Assembly: GCA_902521155.1 (NCBI GenBank)
Contig: CABYQR010000009.1
Span: 1-42,838 of the forward strand
DNA length: 42,838 nt
Direction: 5' to 3'
Source: an uncultured Alphaproteobacteria bacterium
GTDB taxonomy: Bacteria > Pseudomonadota > Alphaproteobacteria > HIMB59
Shown in pieces: positions 1-9,665 of this stretch. The notes beneath the pieces are model-generated. The model saw only the letters and a list, made by a program, of their open reading frames with translations, did no database searches and was not told where the DNA came from. Position numbers and translations under genes: made by a program. Position 1 is the stretch's first letter. The number at the start of each line of letters is the position of its first letter.

Positions 1-1598
1 AATTCATTTCCACATGTATCAACTCTTTTGAATACTATCTGAGAATTATTTTTACTTAATAGCTCATAAATTTCTTTAAGATCAATTTTACATAAATTAG
101 CCAAATGAGTATTTGAGAAACCCATTTTTTTAGCTGAAATAAGAAGATCATCAGTAAGATTACCTTGTGATTTAATTACTAACTTTTCTAAATCTATTAT
201 TTCTTTTATTTCCCTTAAAAAGAAAATATCAATTTGAGTTAAAATATGTATATCAGAAAGTTCAATATTTCTTCTAATAGCTTCAGCTACAAGAATAATT
301 CTATCAGGTCTTTGAGTTTTCAACTCTTCTTTTAAAATGTCATCTTTTAAATTTAAAAGTTCATGAGAAAGATCAAATCCATAATTATCACCCTCAATAG
401 AGTACATGGCTTTTAAAATAGACTCTTTGAAAGTTCTGCCAATTGACATTATTTCACCCACAGATTTCATAGCTGTGTTTAAAAGTCTTGGCGTGCCTTG
501 GAATTTTTCAAAATTAAATTTAGGTACTTTAGTTACTATGTAGTCAATGACGGGTTCAAAACTAGCTGGAGTGACTTTTGTAATATCGTTTTGTAATTCA
601 TCTAAAGAATATCCTACGGCTAAAAGAGCAGCTATTTTTGCTATAGGAAAACCCGTTGCCTTTGAAGCCAAAGCTGATGAACGACTTACTCTAGGATTCA
701 TCTCTATAATTAATATCCTTCCATCTGAAGGATTAACTGCGAATTGAACATTAGAACCCCCTGTTTCAACACCAATTTTCCTTAAGATAGCTATGCTTTG
801 ATTCCTTAATGCTTGATATTCTTTATCAGTAAGTGTTAAAGCGGGAGCAATAGTAATACTATCACCCGTATGTACTCCCATAGGATCTAGATTTTCAATC
901 GAGCAAACAATAATTGAGTTATCTAATTTATCCCTAACTACTTCAAACTCAAATTCTTTCCAGCCTATGAGAGATTCTTCAACAAGTGTTTTAGATACAG
1001 GGCTTAAATCAACCGCATTTTTAACTTTTGAGTAAAATTCTTCTTTAGAGTTGACAATACCACCTCCAGTACCGCCAAGAGTGTAAAAAGGCCTTAAAAT
1101 TAATGGGTAGCTTACTTCTGATGATAATTGTTCTAAATTACTTTTATCGTCAACTATTATGCTAAATGGAGTTTCAAGTCCTATTTCCTTCATAGCTTCA
1201 GCAAATAATTCTCTATCCTCAGCTACATCAATTGACCTAGGGCTAGCACCTAATATTTTAATAGTACTTTTTTGAAAATAATTATCTTTATTTAATTCTC
1301 TAATTATATTTAGAGCAGTCTGACCTCCCATTGTTGGAAGAATTGCATCAGGTTTTTCTTTTTCAATAATTTTTTTAACTATTTCCTTTTCAATAGGTTC
1401 AATATATGTTTTGTCAGCAAATTCAGGGTCTGTCATTATTGTTGCAGGATTAGAGTTAATCAAAATTACCTCATATCCCTCACTTTTCAGTGCCTTACAT
1501 GCTTGACTACCAGAGTAATCAAATTCACAAGCTTGACCTATCACTATTGGTCCAGATCCGATTACAAGAATTTTTGAAATATCCTTTCTAGCTGGCAT
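1..1598 (-). CDS. carB: carbamoyl phosphate synthase large subunit, partial (C-terminal half off the left edge)
   Basis: Large subunit of carbamoyl phosphate synthase, which makes carbamoyl phosphate from bicarbonate, ATP and glutamine-derived ammonia for pyrimidine and arginine synthesis. About 532 residues are present of a usual 1,070 or so: the carboxyphosphate (first ATP-grasp) half and the start of the linker. Visible are the N-terminal nucleotide-fold motif [17 protein letters not shown], NxxTIMTDPE and [11 protein letters not shown]. The frame is still open at base 1, where it reads VDTCGNE, matching the family's VDTC motif after the first ATP-grasp domain. The ATG at 1596-1598 overlaps the carA stop by 11 bp, so carA and carB are co-transcribed and probably translationally coupled. 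The truncation is only the window edge. Confidence 0.97.
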   Translation of the reverse strand, partial: MPARKDISKILVIGSGPIVIGQACEFDYSGSQACKALKSEGYEVILINSNPATIMTDPEFADKTYIEPIEKEIVKKIIEKEKPDAILPTMGGQTALNIIRELNKDNYFQKSTIKILGASPRSIDVAEDRELFAEAMKEIGLETPFSIIVDDKSNLEQLSSEVSYPLILRPFYTLGGTGGGIVNSKEEFYSKVKNAVDLSPVSKTLVEESLIGWKEFEFEVVRDKLDNSIIVCSIENLDPMGVHTGDSITIAPALTLTDKEYQALRNQSIAILRKIGVETGGSNVQFAVNPSDGRILIIEMNPRVSRSSALASKATGFPIAKIAALLAVGYSLDELQNDITKVTPASFEPVIDYIVTKVPKFNFEKFQGTPRLLNTAMKSVGEIMSIGRTFKESILKAMYSIEGDNYGFDLSHELLNLKDDILKEELKTQRPDRIILVAEAIRRNIELSDIHILTQIDIFFLREIKEIIDLEKLVIKSQGNLTDDLLISAKKMGFSNTHLANLCKIDLKEIYELLSKNNSQIVFKRVDTCGNE

Positions 1599-2727
1599 TA
1601 GACTTTATTAGCTCTAAAAATTCGTCAAATAAATATCTACTATCATGAGGTCCAGGGCTAGATTCAGGATGATATTGAACAGAAAATAAAGGTTGAGATT
1701 TTGATTTCATTCCATCAACAGTACCATCAAATAAGGATCTATGGGTTATTTCTAAGCTATCTGGAAAGTTTTCTTCCGTAACTACAAAACCATGGTTTTG
1801 AGATGTAATTTCAACTGTATTTTTTTTTATATTTTTTACAGGGTGATTCCCTCCTCTGTGCCCTTTATCCATCCTTTTTGTGTCAGCATCAAAAGCTAAG
1901 CTTAAAATTTGATGTCCTAGGCATATTCCAAAGGTAGGAATTCTTTCATTTAGTAATTTTTGTAATTCAGGTTTAATGTTTTGATATACTTTCTTTGGGT
2001 CACCAGGACCATTACTCAAAAAAAGACCATCTAATTTGAGATTTATAATTTTATCAGCTTCAAAATTCATATCATATTCATATAAATCACAATTTCTTAA
2101 CCTTAAATTATTTTTAATATTATCTTTTGCACCAAAATTCAAAAAACCGATTGAAAGTTGATTTTTATGTTTATGAATTTTTGATAAATTTAACTCTTTA
2201 GTAAATTCTTTGATAACATCATTTTGTTCAAGTGTGAGAGAGCTATTAATAAGACCCATAATTTTCTTTAAACCATTCTTATCATAAAAATCTTCACTAC
2301 AAATCATAACGTTTTTAGGGCCATATTCTCTTATAACTTTTGTTAATGCCCTTGTGTCAATATCAAAGAATGCACAGGAGTTTTGATCCAAAAGCCATTT
2401 TGAAAAATTGTCTTTTGATCTCCAATTTGATGATAAGCTTATAATTTCATTAGATATCATGCCAGTTGCCTGAACTTTCCAAGATTCAAAGTCTTCATCA
2501 TTACAGCCAACAATACCAATTAAAGGAAATGTAAAATTAATAAATTGAGATTTATAGGAGGGATCAGTTAAGATCTCCTGATATCCAGTCATACTAGTGT
2601 TGAAGCAAATTTCAGCAATTTTATAAGGGTCTTTTGATAAGAACTTACCTTTAAAAATAAAATTATTATTATAAATTAAATAACCGTTTTGATAATTTTT
2701 ATTATTTTGATTATCTAATACGGTCAT
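1588..2727 (-). CDS. carA: carbamoyl phosphate synthase small subunit (glutaminase)
   Basis: Glutamine-hydrolysing subunit that feeds ammonia to CarB. The 379-residue length is normal for the family. The N-terminal CPSase small-chain domain (about residues 12-150) has the [15 protein letters not shown] motif. The C-terminal class I amidotransferase domain (from about 190) has SNGPGDP, the nucleophile Cys269 in GICLGHQ, and His353/Glu355 in [10 protein letters not shown], so the catalytic triad is complete. It leads a minus-strand operon with carB. The gap to the divergent yqeY is only 43 bp and must hold promoters for both directions; I see no attenuator or arginine box there. Confidence 0.97.
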   Translation of the reverse strand: MTVLDNQNNKNYQNGYLIYNNNFIFKGKFLSKDPYKIAEICFNTSMTGYQEILTDPSYKSQFINFTFPLIGIVGCNDEDFESWKVQATGMISNEIISLSSNWRSKDNFSKWLLDQNSCAFFDIDTRALTKVIREYGPKNVMICSEDFYDKNGLKKIMGLINSSLTLEQNDVIKEFTKELNLSKIHKHKNQLSIGFLNFGAKDNIKNNLRLRNCDLYEYDMNFEADKIINLKLDGLFLSNGPGDPKKVYQNIKPELQKLLNERIPTFGICLGHQILSLAFDADTKRMDKGHRGGNHPVKNIKKNTVEITSQNHGFVVTEENFPDSLEITHRSLFDGTVDGMKSKSQPLFSVQYHPESSPGPHDSRYLFDEFLELIKSNAS

Positions 2728-2770
2728 ATTAAATCTTGTGTATTAGTATATTATTAGAAAGGAATTTCAA

Positions 2771-3229
2771 ATGAGTTTAGCAGAAAAAATACAAGAAGAT
2801 GTAAAAAGCGCTTTAAAAGGTGGGGATAAGAAAAAACTCTCCATTGCTAGATACCTTTCTTCAGAGCTTAAAAATTATTTAATAAAAGAGAATCTAGATA
2901 GAGAACTTTCAAAAATATCTGATGATAATTTTTATAAGATTGTCAAAACACAGGTTAAACAAAAAAGAGAATCATTGGAATTTGCAGAGAAAGTAGGTGA
3001 CTCAATAAAGGTCGATAATTTGAATTATGATATTGATTATTTAAATAGTTTTCTTCCAAAACTAATTGGTGAAAAAGAAACTCAACATATTATTATGGAG
3101 ATTATAGATAAAAATAAATTTTTATCTAAAGACTTCGGAAGAATTATGGGAATGTTAAAAAAGGATTATAACAATAAAATTGATTTAAATTCAGCCTCAA
3201 AGCTAGTCAAAGATATTTTTAATGAATGA
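2771..3229 (+). CDS. yqeY: GatB/YqeY domain protein
   Basis: A 152-residue stand-alone YqeY protein, related to the tRNA-binding tail domain of the amidotransferase GatB; its exact cellular role is not established. The sequence is a helical, lysine-rich protein with the family opening (SLAEKIQEDVKSALK) and the C-terminal DFGRIMGMLKK motif. It has one of the few clear Shine-Dalgarno sites in the window, AAGGA at 2759-2763, seven bases before the ATG. The stop overlaps the dnaG start (ATGA), so the two are coupled. A position between carA and dnaG-rpoD is typical of Alphaproteobacteria. Confidence 0.93.
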   Translation: MSLAEKIQEDVKSALKGGDKKKLSIARYLSSELKNYLIKENLDRELSKISDDNFYKIVKTQVKQKRESLEFAEKVGDSIKVDNLNYDIDYLNSFLPKLIGEKETQHIIMEIIDKNKFLSKDFGRIMGMLKKDYNNKIDLNSASKLVKDIFNE

Positions 3230-4812
3230 GTGACGATAATATCAAAGAAGTAATTAATCGAACTTCAATAGTAGAAATAATTAATTCAACAGTACCTTTA
3301 AAGAAAAAAGGAAGTAATCATTTTGGCTTGAGTCCTTTTAAAAAAGAAAAAACACCATCATTTTCAGTCAATGAAGAAAAAAAGATTTTTCATTGTTTCA
3401 GTACGGGTGAACACGGTAATGTCATTGATTTTTTAATAAAGGTTAAAGGATATAGCTTTAAAGATGCTCTTTACGAGCTTGCAAATAAAGCGGGAGTAGA
3501 GCTGAATCTCAAATCATCAAAATTAAATAATACCATATATGAAATTAATAATTTTGCTTCTGACCTATTTCATAAAAATCTATATGAAACTAAATCCCAC
3601 ATTAAATATTTAAAAGAAAATAGAAGATTTGATGAAAAAACAATTGTTGAATTCAAGCTAGGGTCTACATCAAACTTTTATAATTTACAAAAAAAATTAT
3701 TAGATCAATTTGAACTTAAAGATTTAGTTGCTTCTGGAATTTTCAATAAAAATCAAAATTCAAAATTATTTTTTATGAATAGAATAATGGTTCCTATTAT
3801 AAATTTACAAAATAAAATCTTAGGTTTTGGTGCTAGGGTTGTTGATGAGAGCTTACCTAAGTATATAAATAGCAGTGAAACAAAAGTATTTAAAAAAAAA
3901 CAAATTCTTTTTAATGAGAGAATTCTTAATAAATATTCAAATAAAAAAATAATTTTAGTAGAGGGGTATTTTGATGTTATTAAACTATATCAAAATAATT
4001 TTGAGAATTGTATAGCTCCACTAGGTACTGCTATAAATCAAGATAAATTAATTGAGTTAACAAAAAAAGGTTTTGAAGTTATTGTTTGTCTAGACGGTGA
4101 TTTAGCAGGAAGAAATGCAACTATCAGACTAATGAATAATTTACTTTCTTCAGAAAGTTTTGAATTAGGTATTAAATTTGTTTTACTCCCTAAAAATTTT
4201 GATCCTGATCAGCTTATAGACTCTAATCTTCAGGATAAACTTTCAAATTTAATAGACAATCCACTCAATATTGAACAATTAATTGAAAGATATTTAGATA
4301 GATATTATTCCAGTCAAGATATAAATGATCAGTTTAAAGGTTCCAAAATTCTCAAAAGTTTATTAGAAACAATTGCCAATAAAGACTTAAAGAATATTTT
4401 AAATAAATATTTTAAAAACGATAATCGAAGTATCACAAATAAAAAAAATATCTCTCAAAAAACGCAAGTTAATCATATCGATTTCAAAAATGATTTAAGA
4501 TCAAAATTTTCTGCTGCTTTAATAATCTTTTATATAGAAAATCCAAATAAAAGAGAAAGTACCTTTGATATGATTGCTTCAGCTAAGTTTAAAGGTAGAT
4601 TTAGAGAAATCAGAGATGAAATCATTAAAAAAACCCTTTTTAAATCAACAGCTTTAGATATTTATGATGTTTTGGACTCTAAGGGATTGAATTTTACAAA
4701 AAATTTACTATTTTCTAATGAAGTTCGAAGACTATGCAGATTTGCATCATTTAACTTTAAAGGCGACCCATCTATTGAATTTGAAAAAACAATTAATTTT
4801 ATTAATAATTAA
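3226..4812 (+). CDS. dnaG: DNA primase, with degenerate zinc-binding domain
   Basis: Primase that lays RNA primers at the replication fork with the DnaB helicase. The 528 residues are shorter than the usual 580-640, mainly at the C-terminal helicase-binding end. The N-terminal CHC2-type domain (about 30-95) keeps its fold motifs, KEKTPSFSV and GEHGNVIDFL. However, of the usual C-x2-H...C-x2-C ligands only Cys57 remains; Ser36, Lys39 and Thr60 occupy the other three places. The TOPRIM core is intact, with LVEGYFDV around 244-251 and CLDGDLAGR around 287-295. It overlaps yqeY by 4 bp and is followed six bases later by rpoD, the classic macromolecular-synthesis arrangement. Loss of zinc is read from the sequence; that the enzyme still works is inference from the intact catalytic core. 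Confidence 0.97.
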   Translation: MSDDNIKEVINRTSIVEIINSTVPLKKKGSNHFGLSPFKKEKTPSFSVNEEKKIFHCFSTGEHGNVIDFLIKVKGYSFKDALYELANKAGVELNLKSSKLNNTIYEINNFASDLFHKNLYETKSHIKYLKENRRFDEKTIVEFKLGSTSNFYNLQKKLLDQFELKDLVASGIFNKNQNSKLFFMNRIMVPIINLQNKILGFGARVVDESLPKYINSSETKVFKKKQILFNERILNKYSNKKIILVEGYFDVIKLYQNNFENCIAPLGTAINQDKLIELTKKGFEVIVCLDGDLAGRNATIRLMNNLLSSESFELGIKFVLLPKNFDPDQLIDSNLQDKLSNLIDNPLNIEQLIERYLDRYYSSQDINDQFKGSKILKSLLETIANKDLKNILNKYFKNDNRSITNKKNISQKTQVNHIDFKNDLRSKFSAALIIFYIENPNKRESTFDMIASAKFKGRFREIRDEIIKKTLFKSTALDIYDVLDSKGLNFTKNLLFSNEVRRLCRFASFNFKGDPSIEFEKTINFINN

Positions 4813-4818
4813 CTAAAA

Positions 4819-6888
4819 ATGCCAAAAAAAAAAGAAACTAATATAAAAAAAAAAGTACCTAAGAAGAAATCTGCTGTTAAAAAGATAATTTTGAATCCAA
4901 AGATAACAAAGCCCGCAAAAGTAATTAGCTCTAAGACCAAAATAACTTCTAAAAATCCAACAGATTTCCTTCAAGTTGAAAATGAAAATCAACTTAAGTC
5001 ACTTATTATAAAAGAGTTTGATAAGGAGTTGGCAACTAAAGCAGATAATTACATAAAATCCTATTCAAAAATAGATGAGTCAATAATAACTGTTAATGAT
5101 TTTTTAAATTATATTGAAAATTTAGATGATGATTTATTTAAATTATTTAAAGCTTATTCAAGTTCTTCAGAAAATGATGGCTCACCAGTAGGTGAAGAAA
5201 AGGAAGAAGAAGAAAAATCAACAGGCGTTAAAAGTGATGATCCTGTTAGAATGTATCTTAAGGAAATGGGGAATGTAGAGCTTCTTTCTAGGGAAGGTGA
5301 AATCGCTATAGCAAAAAGAATAGAATCTGGCCTAGATAAAATGATGAATTCTATTTTGGAGTGTCCCGCTTCAATTGATATATTACAAAAATGGATAACT
5401 CAGGTTAAACAAAATGAAATTAATTTAAGAGAAATAGTTGATTTTGATGAATATTTTAATGAAGAAAATGACCCTTACTCTAATTCATCTAAAAGAAAAG
5501 AAATACAAAAAATTATTAATGAAAAGAAAAAAGCTATTTTAAAAGAAAAGCAACAATTAATGAAAGATCAAGGAATTGAAGTCGATAAAGAAAAACTTGA
5601 AGAGGTTTCTAATGATACTGAAATAGAAAACGAAAGCTTTTCAATATCTATAATTGAAGAGTTTTATAAACCTGAAATTTTAAAAAAATTAGATAGAGTA
5701 TTAGTTCTCTCTGATAATATCACGAAAATTAAAAAGAATAAGAATATAGCTAAAATTTCAGATATTAAATCTTTAAAAAATCTAAAGAAGTACCAAGATG
5801 AAATTCTTAATTACTTCAATGAAATTAAAATTAAACCTTACAAATTAGAAGAAATAATCATTCATTTATATTCAATTAATAAAGAAATACAGTCTAAGGA
5901 AGTATCTATTTTGACTTTGGTCACACAAAATAAAGTTTCAAGAGATATTTTTTTAAAATACCATAGCTTAAAAGATACCTATACTCTTTATCAGAAACAT
6001 ATGTGCTCTTCTGATGAGTCATTTAAAACAGTTTTCCAAAAAAATAATGAAAAGTTAAAAATCATATACAAAGAAGTTTTAAGTCTTTCCAAGATTGCGA
6101 ATCAAAATACTATTGAGTTTAAAGAAAAAGTTAGAGAAATTCAGTCAGGACAACGTACCGCTAATCAAGCTAAAAAAGAAATGATTGAAGCAAATCTTAG
6201 ATTAGTTATTTCTATTGCAAAAAAATATACTAACAGAGGTCTTCAATTTTTAGATTTAATTCAAGAAGGAAATATTGGATTGATGAAAGCTGTTGATAAA
6301 TTTGAATATCGTAGAGGTTATAAATTTTCTACTTATGCTACGTGGTGGATTAGACAAGCAATCACAAGATCAATTGCTGATCAAGCGAGAACAATAAGAA
6401 TTCCAGTTCATATGATTGAAACTATAAATAAGATAGTCAGATCGAGTAGACAATTAATTTTAGAACTAGGTAGAGAACCAACCCCAGAAGAACTATCGGC
6501 TAGGTTGAAAATGCCAATTGAAAAAGTTAGAAAAGTTTTAAAAATTGCAAAAGAACCTGTTAGCTTAGAAACTCCAATTGGTGATGATGATGATAGTTTC
6601 CTTGGGGATTTTATTGAAGATAAGAATGCAGTTATCCCTGAAGATGCAGTCATGCAACTTAACCTAAGAGAGACTACTACTAAGATACTATCAACTTTAA
6701 CTCCTCGAGAAGAAAGAGTTTTAAGAATGAGATTTGGAATAGGAATGTCCTCAGATCATACCTTAGAGGAAGTTGGTCAACAGTTTAGTGTTACCAGGGA
6801 AAGAATTAGACAAATTGAAGCTAAAGCTCTCAGAAAACTAAAACATCCAATTAGATCTAAAAAGCTTAAGTCCTTTATGGACTCCTAA
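4819..6888 (+). CDS. rpoD: RNA polymerase primary sigma factor (sigma-70)
   Basis: Housekeeping sigma factor that directs RNA polymerase to -35/-10 promoters. Region 1.2 starts near residue 141 ([11 protein letters not shown]). A long charged non-conserved region follows (about 175-440). Region 2 starts near 455, with [20 protein letters not shown] and the -10-recognising [10 protein letters not shown]. Region 3 follows, then region 4.2 near 647 ([23 protein letters not shown]), which contacts the -35 element. The first 45 or so residues are an unusual lysine-rich stretch encoded in part by two runs of ten A, followed by a region 1.1-like part and an acidic patch (EEKEEEEK) just before region 1.2. 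It ends at a terminator that overlaps its stop codon. Confidence 0.98.
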   Translation: MPKKKETNIKKKVPKKKSAVKKIILNPKITKPAKVISSKTKITSKNPTDFLQVENENQLKSLIIKEFDKELATKADNYIKSYSKIDESIITVNDFLNYIENLDDDLFKLFKAYSSSSENDGSPVGEEKEEEEKSTGVKSDDPVRMYLKEMGNVELLSREGEIAIAKRIESGLDKMMNSILECPASIDILQKWITQVKQNEINLREIVDFDEYFNEENDPYSNSSKRKEIQKIINEKKKAILKEKQQLMKDQGIEVDKEKLEEVSNDTEIENESFSISIIEEFYKPEILKKLDRVLVLSDNITKIKKNKNIAKISDIKSLKNLKKYQDEILNYFNEIKIKPYKLEEIIIHLYSINKEIQSKEVSILTLVTQNKVSRDIFLKYHSLKDTYTLYQKHMCSSDESFKTVFQKNNEKLKIIYKEVLSLSKIANQNTIEFKEKVREIQSGQRTANQAKKEMIEANLRLVISIAKKYTNRGLQFLDLIQEGNIGLMKAVDKFEYRRGYKFSTYATWWIRQAITRSIADQARTIRIPVHMIETINKIVRSSRQLILELGREPTPEELSARLKMPIEKVRKVLKIAKEPVSLETPIGDDDDSFLGDFIEDKNAVIPEDAVMQLNLRETTTKILSTLTPREERVLRMRFGIGMSSDHTLEEVGQQFSVTRERIRQIEAKALRKLKHPIRSKKLKSFMDS

Positions 6889-6896
6889 TTTTTTTT
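6866..6896 (+). terminator. Intrinsic terminator of the yqeY-dnaG-rpoD operon
   Basis: An inverted repeat spans the last codons of rpoD: TTAAGTCC, loop TTTAT, then GGACT, a CC bulge and TAA, giving eight pairs. Eight T residues (6889-6896) follow at once. The hairpin therefore includes the rpoD stop codon. It separates rpoD from the tRNA gene downstream. Stem GC content is low, so efficiency is uncertain. Confidence 0.6.
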
Positions 6897-6957
6897 ATAA
6901 ATTTAATTTCTTGTTTTTTTCATTAATGGATATATTAGTATTTATCTCTAAGCAAAA

Positions 6958-7034
6958 GGGCCTGTAGTTCAGTTGGTTAGAACGCGGTGCTCATAACGCC
7001 GTTGTCGCAGGTTCGAGTCCTGCCGGGCCCACCA
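6958..7034 (+). tRNA. tRNA with CAT anticodon, probably tRNA-Ile2 (lysidine-modified) rather than elongator Met
   Basis: A complete 77-base cloverleaf with encoded CCA. The acceptor stem is GGGCCTG/CGGGCCC with one T-G pair, the D stem GTTC/GAAC, the anticodon stem CGGTG/CGCCG around loop CTCATAA, and the T arm GCAGG-TTCGAGT-CCTGC. The anticodon CAT lies at 6992-6994. The 1-72 pair is G-C, which excludes the initiator tRNA. C4-G69 and C5-G68 are the acceptor pairs reported as recognition elements for the lysidine synthase TilS in E. coli tRNA-Ile2, so isoleucine is favoured; methionine remains possible. A TATTAG (6933-6938) may serve as a -10 box, but no good -35 is visible. Confidence 0.95.
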
Positions 7035-7123
7035 GAAAGCTTAATTAAAATATATAAAGATTTTTTCCTACTGAATTTAATAAAATATCTTCAATTTATA
7101 AGGAAAATAAATATATTTTAACA

Positions 7124-8152
7124 ATGTCTTTTAAGAAAAAAGTTGCATTAGTTTTTGGTGTAACCGGTCAAGATGGCTCATACTTATCTAAATTATTACT
7201 TAAAAAAAATTATCAGGTACATGGTATAAAAAGAAGAAGTTCTACAAGAAATACAGAAAGAATCGATGATATATACGAAGATATAAATGAAGCTAAAAAC
7301 TTCTACTTACATTATAGTGATTTAAGTGATGGATTATCTATTTATCATTTAATTAAAAAAATTAATCCTGATGAAATATATAATTTAGCAGCTCAATCAC
7401 ATGTAGCCGTTTCATTTGAGATACCTGAACATACAATGATTATAAACACACTTGGAACTTTAAAAATTTTAGAGTCTATAAAGATTATCAATCCAAAAAT
7501 TAAATTTTATCAAGCGGGAACATCTGAGATGTTTGGTTCTAGCCCACCACCACAAAATGAAAATACTCCTTTTTATCCAATAAGTCCTTATGCAATATCA
7601 AAATTATCAGCATATTGGATAACTATCAATTATAGAGAGTCTTATAAAATATTTGCTTGCAATGGAATACTTTTTAATCACGAGAGTCCTTTGAGAGGTG
7701 AGACTTTTGTAACACAAAAAATCATTAAGGGACTTATAAATATCAAATTAGGAAAACAAAAAAAATTATATCTTGGAAACATATATAGTAAAAGAGATTG
7801 GGGCCATGCTGAAGATTTTGTTGAAGCTATGTGGAAAATGTTACAGCAAAAAAAACCAGATGATTATGTTATATCTACAGGAAAACAATATTCCGTGAAG
7901 GATTTTATTGATATTTCTGCAATAAAACTAAATATGCCAATTACTTGGAGGGGTGTAGGATTAAAAGAAAAAGCATATTTAAATGATAAAGTTGTTATAG
8001 AAATAAAACTAAAATATTTTAGACCAAGTGAAGTCTCATCCTTAAAGGGTAATTATAATAAAGCAAAAAAATTACTAAAATGGAAACCTAAATACGATAT
8101 TCATTCTTTAATTGATGATATGATAAATAATGAAATAGATAATTTTGATTAA
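7124..8152 (+). CDS. gmd: GDP-mannose 4,6-dehydratase
   Basis: Converts GDP-D-mannose to GDP-4-keto-6-deoxymannose, the first step toward GDP-L-fucose and related deoxyhexoses for surface polysaccharide. It is a 342-residue extended short-chain dehydrogenase. The Rossmann motif FGVTGQDGSY is near residues 11-20, followed by RRSSTRNTERI (NADP contact). NLAAQSHVAVSF spans about 87-98, and the catalytic set is Thr133, Glu135, Tyr156 and Lys160 (YAISK). The next gene, fcl, overlaps by 8 bp and performs the following step. The pair sits directly after the tRNA and before mlaC, with no glycosyltransferase or other sugar gene nearby. Base composition looks like that of the neighbours. Confidence 0.95.
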   Translation: MSFKKKVALVFGVTGQDGSYLSKLLLKKNYQVHGIKRRSSTRNTERIDDIYEDINEAKNFYLHYSDLSDGLSIYHLIKKINPDEIYNLAAQSHVAVSFEIPEHTMIINTLGTLKILESIKIINPKIKFYQAGTSEMFGSSPPPQNENTPFYPISPYAISKLSAYWITINYRESYKIFACNGILFNHESPLRGETFVTQKIIKGLINIKLGKQKKLYLGNIYSKRDWGHAEDFVEAMWKMLQQKKPDDYVISTGKQYSVKDFIDISAIKLNMPITWRGVGLKEKAYLNDKVVIEIKLKYFRPSEVSSLKGNYNKAKKLLKWKPKYDIHSLIDDMINNEIDNFD

Positions 8153-9071
8153 TAAAAAATCCAAAATTTATATAGCTGGACATAATGGTATGGTTGGCTC
8201 TTCGTTGTTAAGAGTTTTTAAAAAAAGGCTTTTCACAAACATTATTACAAGAACAAAAAGCCAACTAAATTTATTGGATCAAAAAAAAACATTTAATTTT
8301 TTAAAAAATAACAAAATAGAATATATGATAATAGCGGCTGCTAAAGTAGGCGGCATTCATGCAAATGATTCTCAAAGAGCAAAATTTCTTTATGAAAATT
8401 TACAAATTCAGAATAATTTAATTCATGGAAGTTATTTAGCAGGAATTAAAAAAATTATTTTTCTTGGATCAAGTTGTATTTATCCAAAAAAATCTAAGCT
8501 ACCTATAAAAGAAGAATATCTTCTTACTGGACCTCTAGAATATACCAATGAACCTTATGCTGTAGCTAAAATAGCTGGTCTTAAATTATGTGAAAATTAT
8601 AATAATCAATATAAAGGCAATTACTTATGTTTAATGCCTTGTAATTTGTATGGTCCCAATGATAATTTTGATTTATTAAATTCACATTTTCTTCCAGCTA
8701 TTCTTAAAAAAATATATACTGCAAAAAAGAATTCAAAAAAATATGTTCAAATATGGGGTGATGGTACTGCTAGAAGAGAAATAATGCATGTAGATGATCT
8801 AGCTTATGCATGTTTATACTTTTTAAATATTAAAACTAAAAATACTCATATAAATATTGGTTCTGGTGAAGAGTTTTCTATAAGTGATTATGCTAAAATA
8901 ATTTCGAAGATAGTTGGCTATACTGGCAAAATAAAATACGACAATAAAATGCCAAATGGAACCCATAGAAAAATTTTAAATTCTAAATTAGCAAAAAGTT
9001 ATGGTTGGTCATCATCTATAAAATTCAATAAAGGACTTTTAGATTATTATAAAAATTTTTTAAAAATTTAA
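8145..9071 (+). CDS. fcl: GDP-L-fucose synthase
   Basis: Epimerase-reductase that turns the Gmd product into GDP-L-fucose using NADPH. The 308 residues fit the family. The Rossmann motif AGHNGMVGSS is at 11-20, AAKVGGIHAN at about 65-74, GSSCIYP at 108-114, and the catalytic Tyr138-x3-Lys142 follows in PYAVAK. The start is TTG at 8145, overlapping gmd by 8 bp; no ATG lies close by in frame and the Rossmann motif needs this N terminus. The last 4 bp overlap the convergent mlaC, both stop codons sharing one TTAA inside a 16-bp perfect palindrome (9062-9077). Confidence 0.94.
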   Translation: MINKKSKIYIAGHNGMVGSSLLRVFKKRLFTNIITRTKSQLNLLDQKKTFNFLKNNKIEYMIIAAAKVGGIHANDSQRAKFLYENLQIQNNLIHGSYLAGIKKIIFLGSSCIYPKKSKLPIKEEYLLTGPLEYTNEPYAVAKIAGLKLCENYNNQYKGNYLCLMPCNLYGPNDNFDLLNSHFLPAILKKIYTAKKNSKKYVQIWGDGTARREIMHVDDLAYACLYFLNIKTKNTHINIGSGEEFSISDYAKIISKIVGYTGKIKYDNKMPNGTHRKILNSKLAKSYGWSSSIKFNKGLLDYYKNFLKI

Positions 9072-9637
9072 ATTTTTTCTAACTCCCTTATTAAATGCTC
9101 TAGATTAGATCTATTTTTTCTTAAAATTTTTGTAAATTCAGATTTTTTAGTAACAAAATATGAAGTATTTTCTACAATTACATCTAAAATTTTATAATTG
9201 TTTTTAACTTTTACTACTTTCCAATATAAGCTTATAGAAGAGGTCTTATCTGATATATCAGAATTTATAATAAATACTCCATCCTTAACATCTATATCTT
9301 TAAGTATGATATCTCCAGATGTAGAGGAATTCGCAAGATTATAAATCGTTTTAGTTAAGTAGGATTTAAATGTATTCTGATACTTGATTAGAGTTTTTTC
9401 ATTATTAGATTCTATAATTTTTTCATTCAAGAGCCCATAAGCAATACTTTTAATAGCAAAGTTATTTTCTACAAATTTTTTATACTTTTCATAGTTTTGA
9501 TGTTTTTCGACATCTGAATTATTCATTATTTCTAAAAACTGCTTAGACTCTTTATTAAACCAATTAGTAATTTCTAGATCTTCAGTGTACGCGTAGTTTA
9601 TCAGTAAAAAAAATATAATTAATATTCTATTAAACAC
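9068..9637 (-). CDS. mlaC: MlaC-like phospholipid-binding periplasmic protein
   Basis: Member of the MlaC/Ttg2D family, which carries phospholipid between the outer membrane MlaA complex and the inner membrane MlaFEDB transporter. The 189 residues begin with a signal peptide (about 1-18, a hydrophobic run ending ...INYAYT). They continue with the family's helical-plus-strand body, including LEITNWFNKES and the later YWKVVKVKNNYKILDVIVEN strand region. The start codon is GTG at 9637; the nearby ATG is in another frame. It lies 28 bp downstream of mlaA on the same strand, which supports the assignment. The mlaFED transporter genes are not in this window. The family call rests on weak motifs plus context. 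Confidence 0.85.
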   Translation of the reverse strand: MFNRILIIFFLLINYAYTEDLEITNWFNKESKQFLEIMNNSDVEKHQNYEKYKKFVENNFAIKSIAYGLLNEKIIESNNEKTLIKYQNTFKSYLTKTIYNLANSSTSGDIILKDIDVKDGVFIINSDISDKTSSISLYWKVVKVKNNYKILDVIVENTSYFVTKKSEFTKILRKNRSNLEHLIRELEKI

Positions 9638-9665
9638 ATTTCTATTATAGAGAAATATTTAATGA

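Noticed and set aside
547-747. Open frame on the plus strand inside carB
   Set aside because: It lies wholly antisense to conserved carB codons and has no recognisable protein; similar short frames in ligA, fabI, moeA and others were left out for the same reason.
1-1598. carB as a truncated pseudogene
   Set aside because: The frame is open without stops from the start to base 1; the gene simply continues past the window edge.
2728-2770. Attenuator or regulatory leader before carA
   Set aside because: Only 43 bp separate the divergent starts; no leader peptide, hairpin or operator-like repeat can be seen.
6958-7123. tRNA gene as an integration site for a mobile island carrying gmd and fcl
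   Set aside because: There is no integrase, no repeated copy of the tRNA 3' end near 9071 and no compositional break, so only an open suggestion about gmd-fcl origin is kept.
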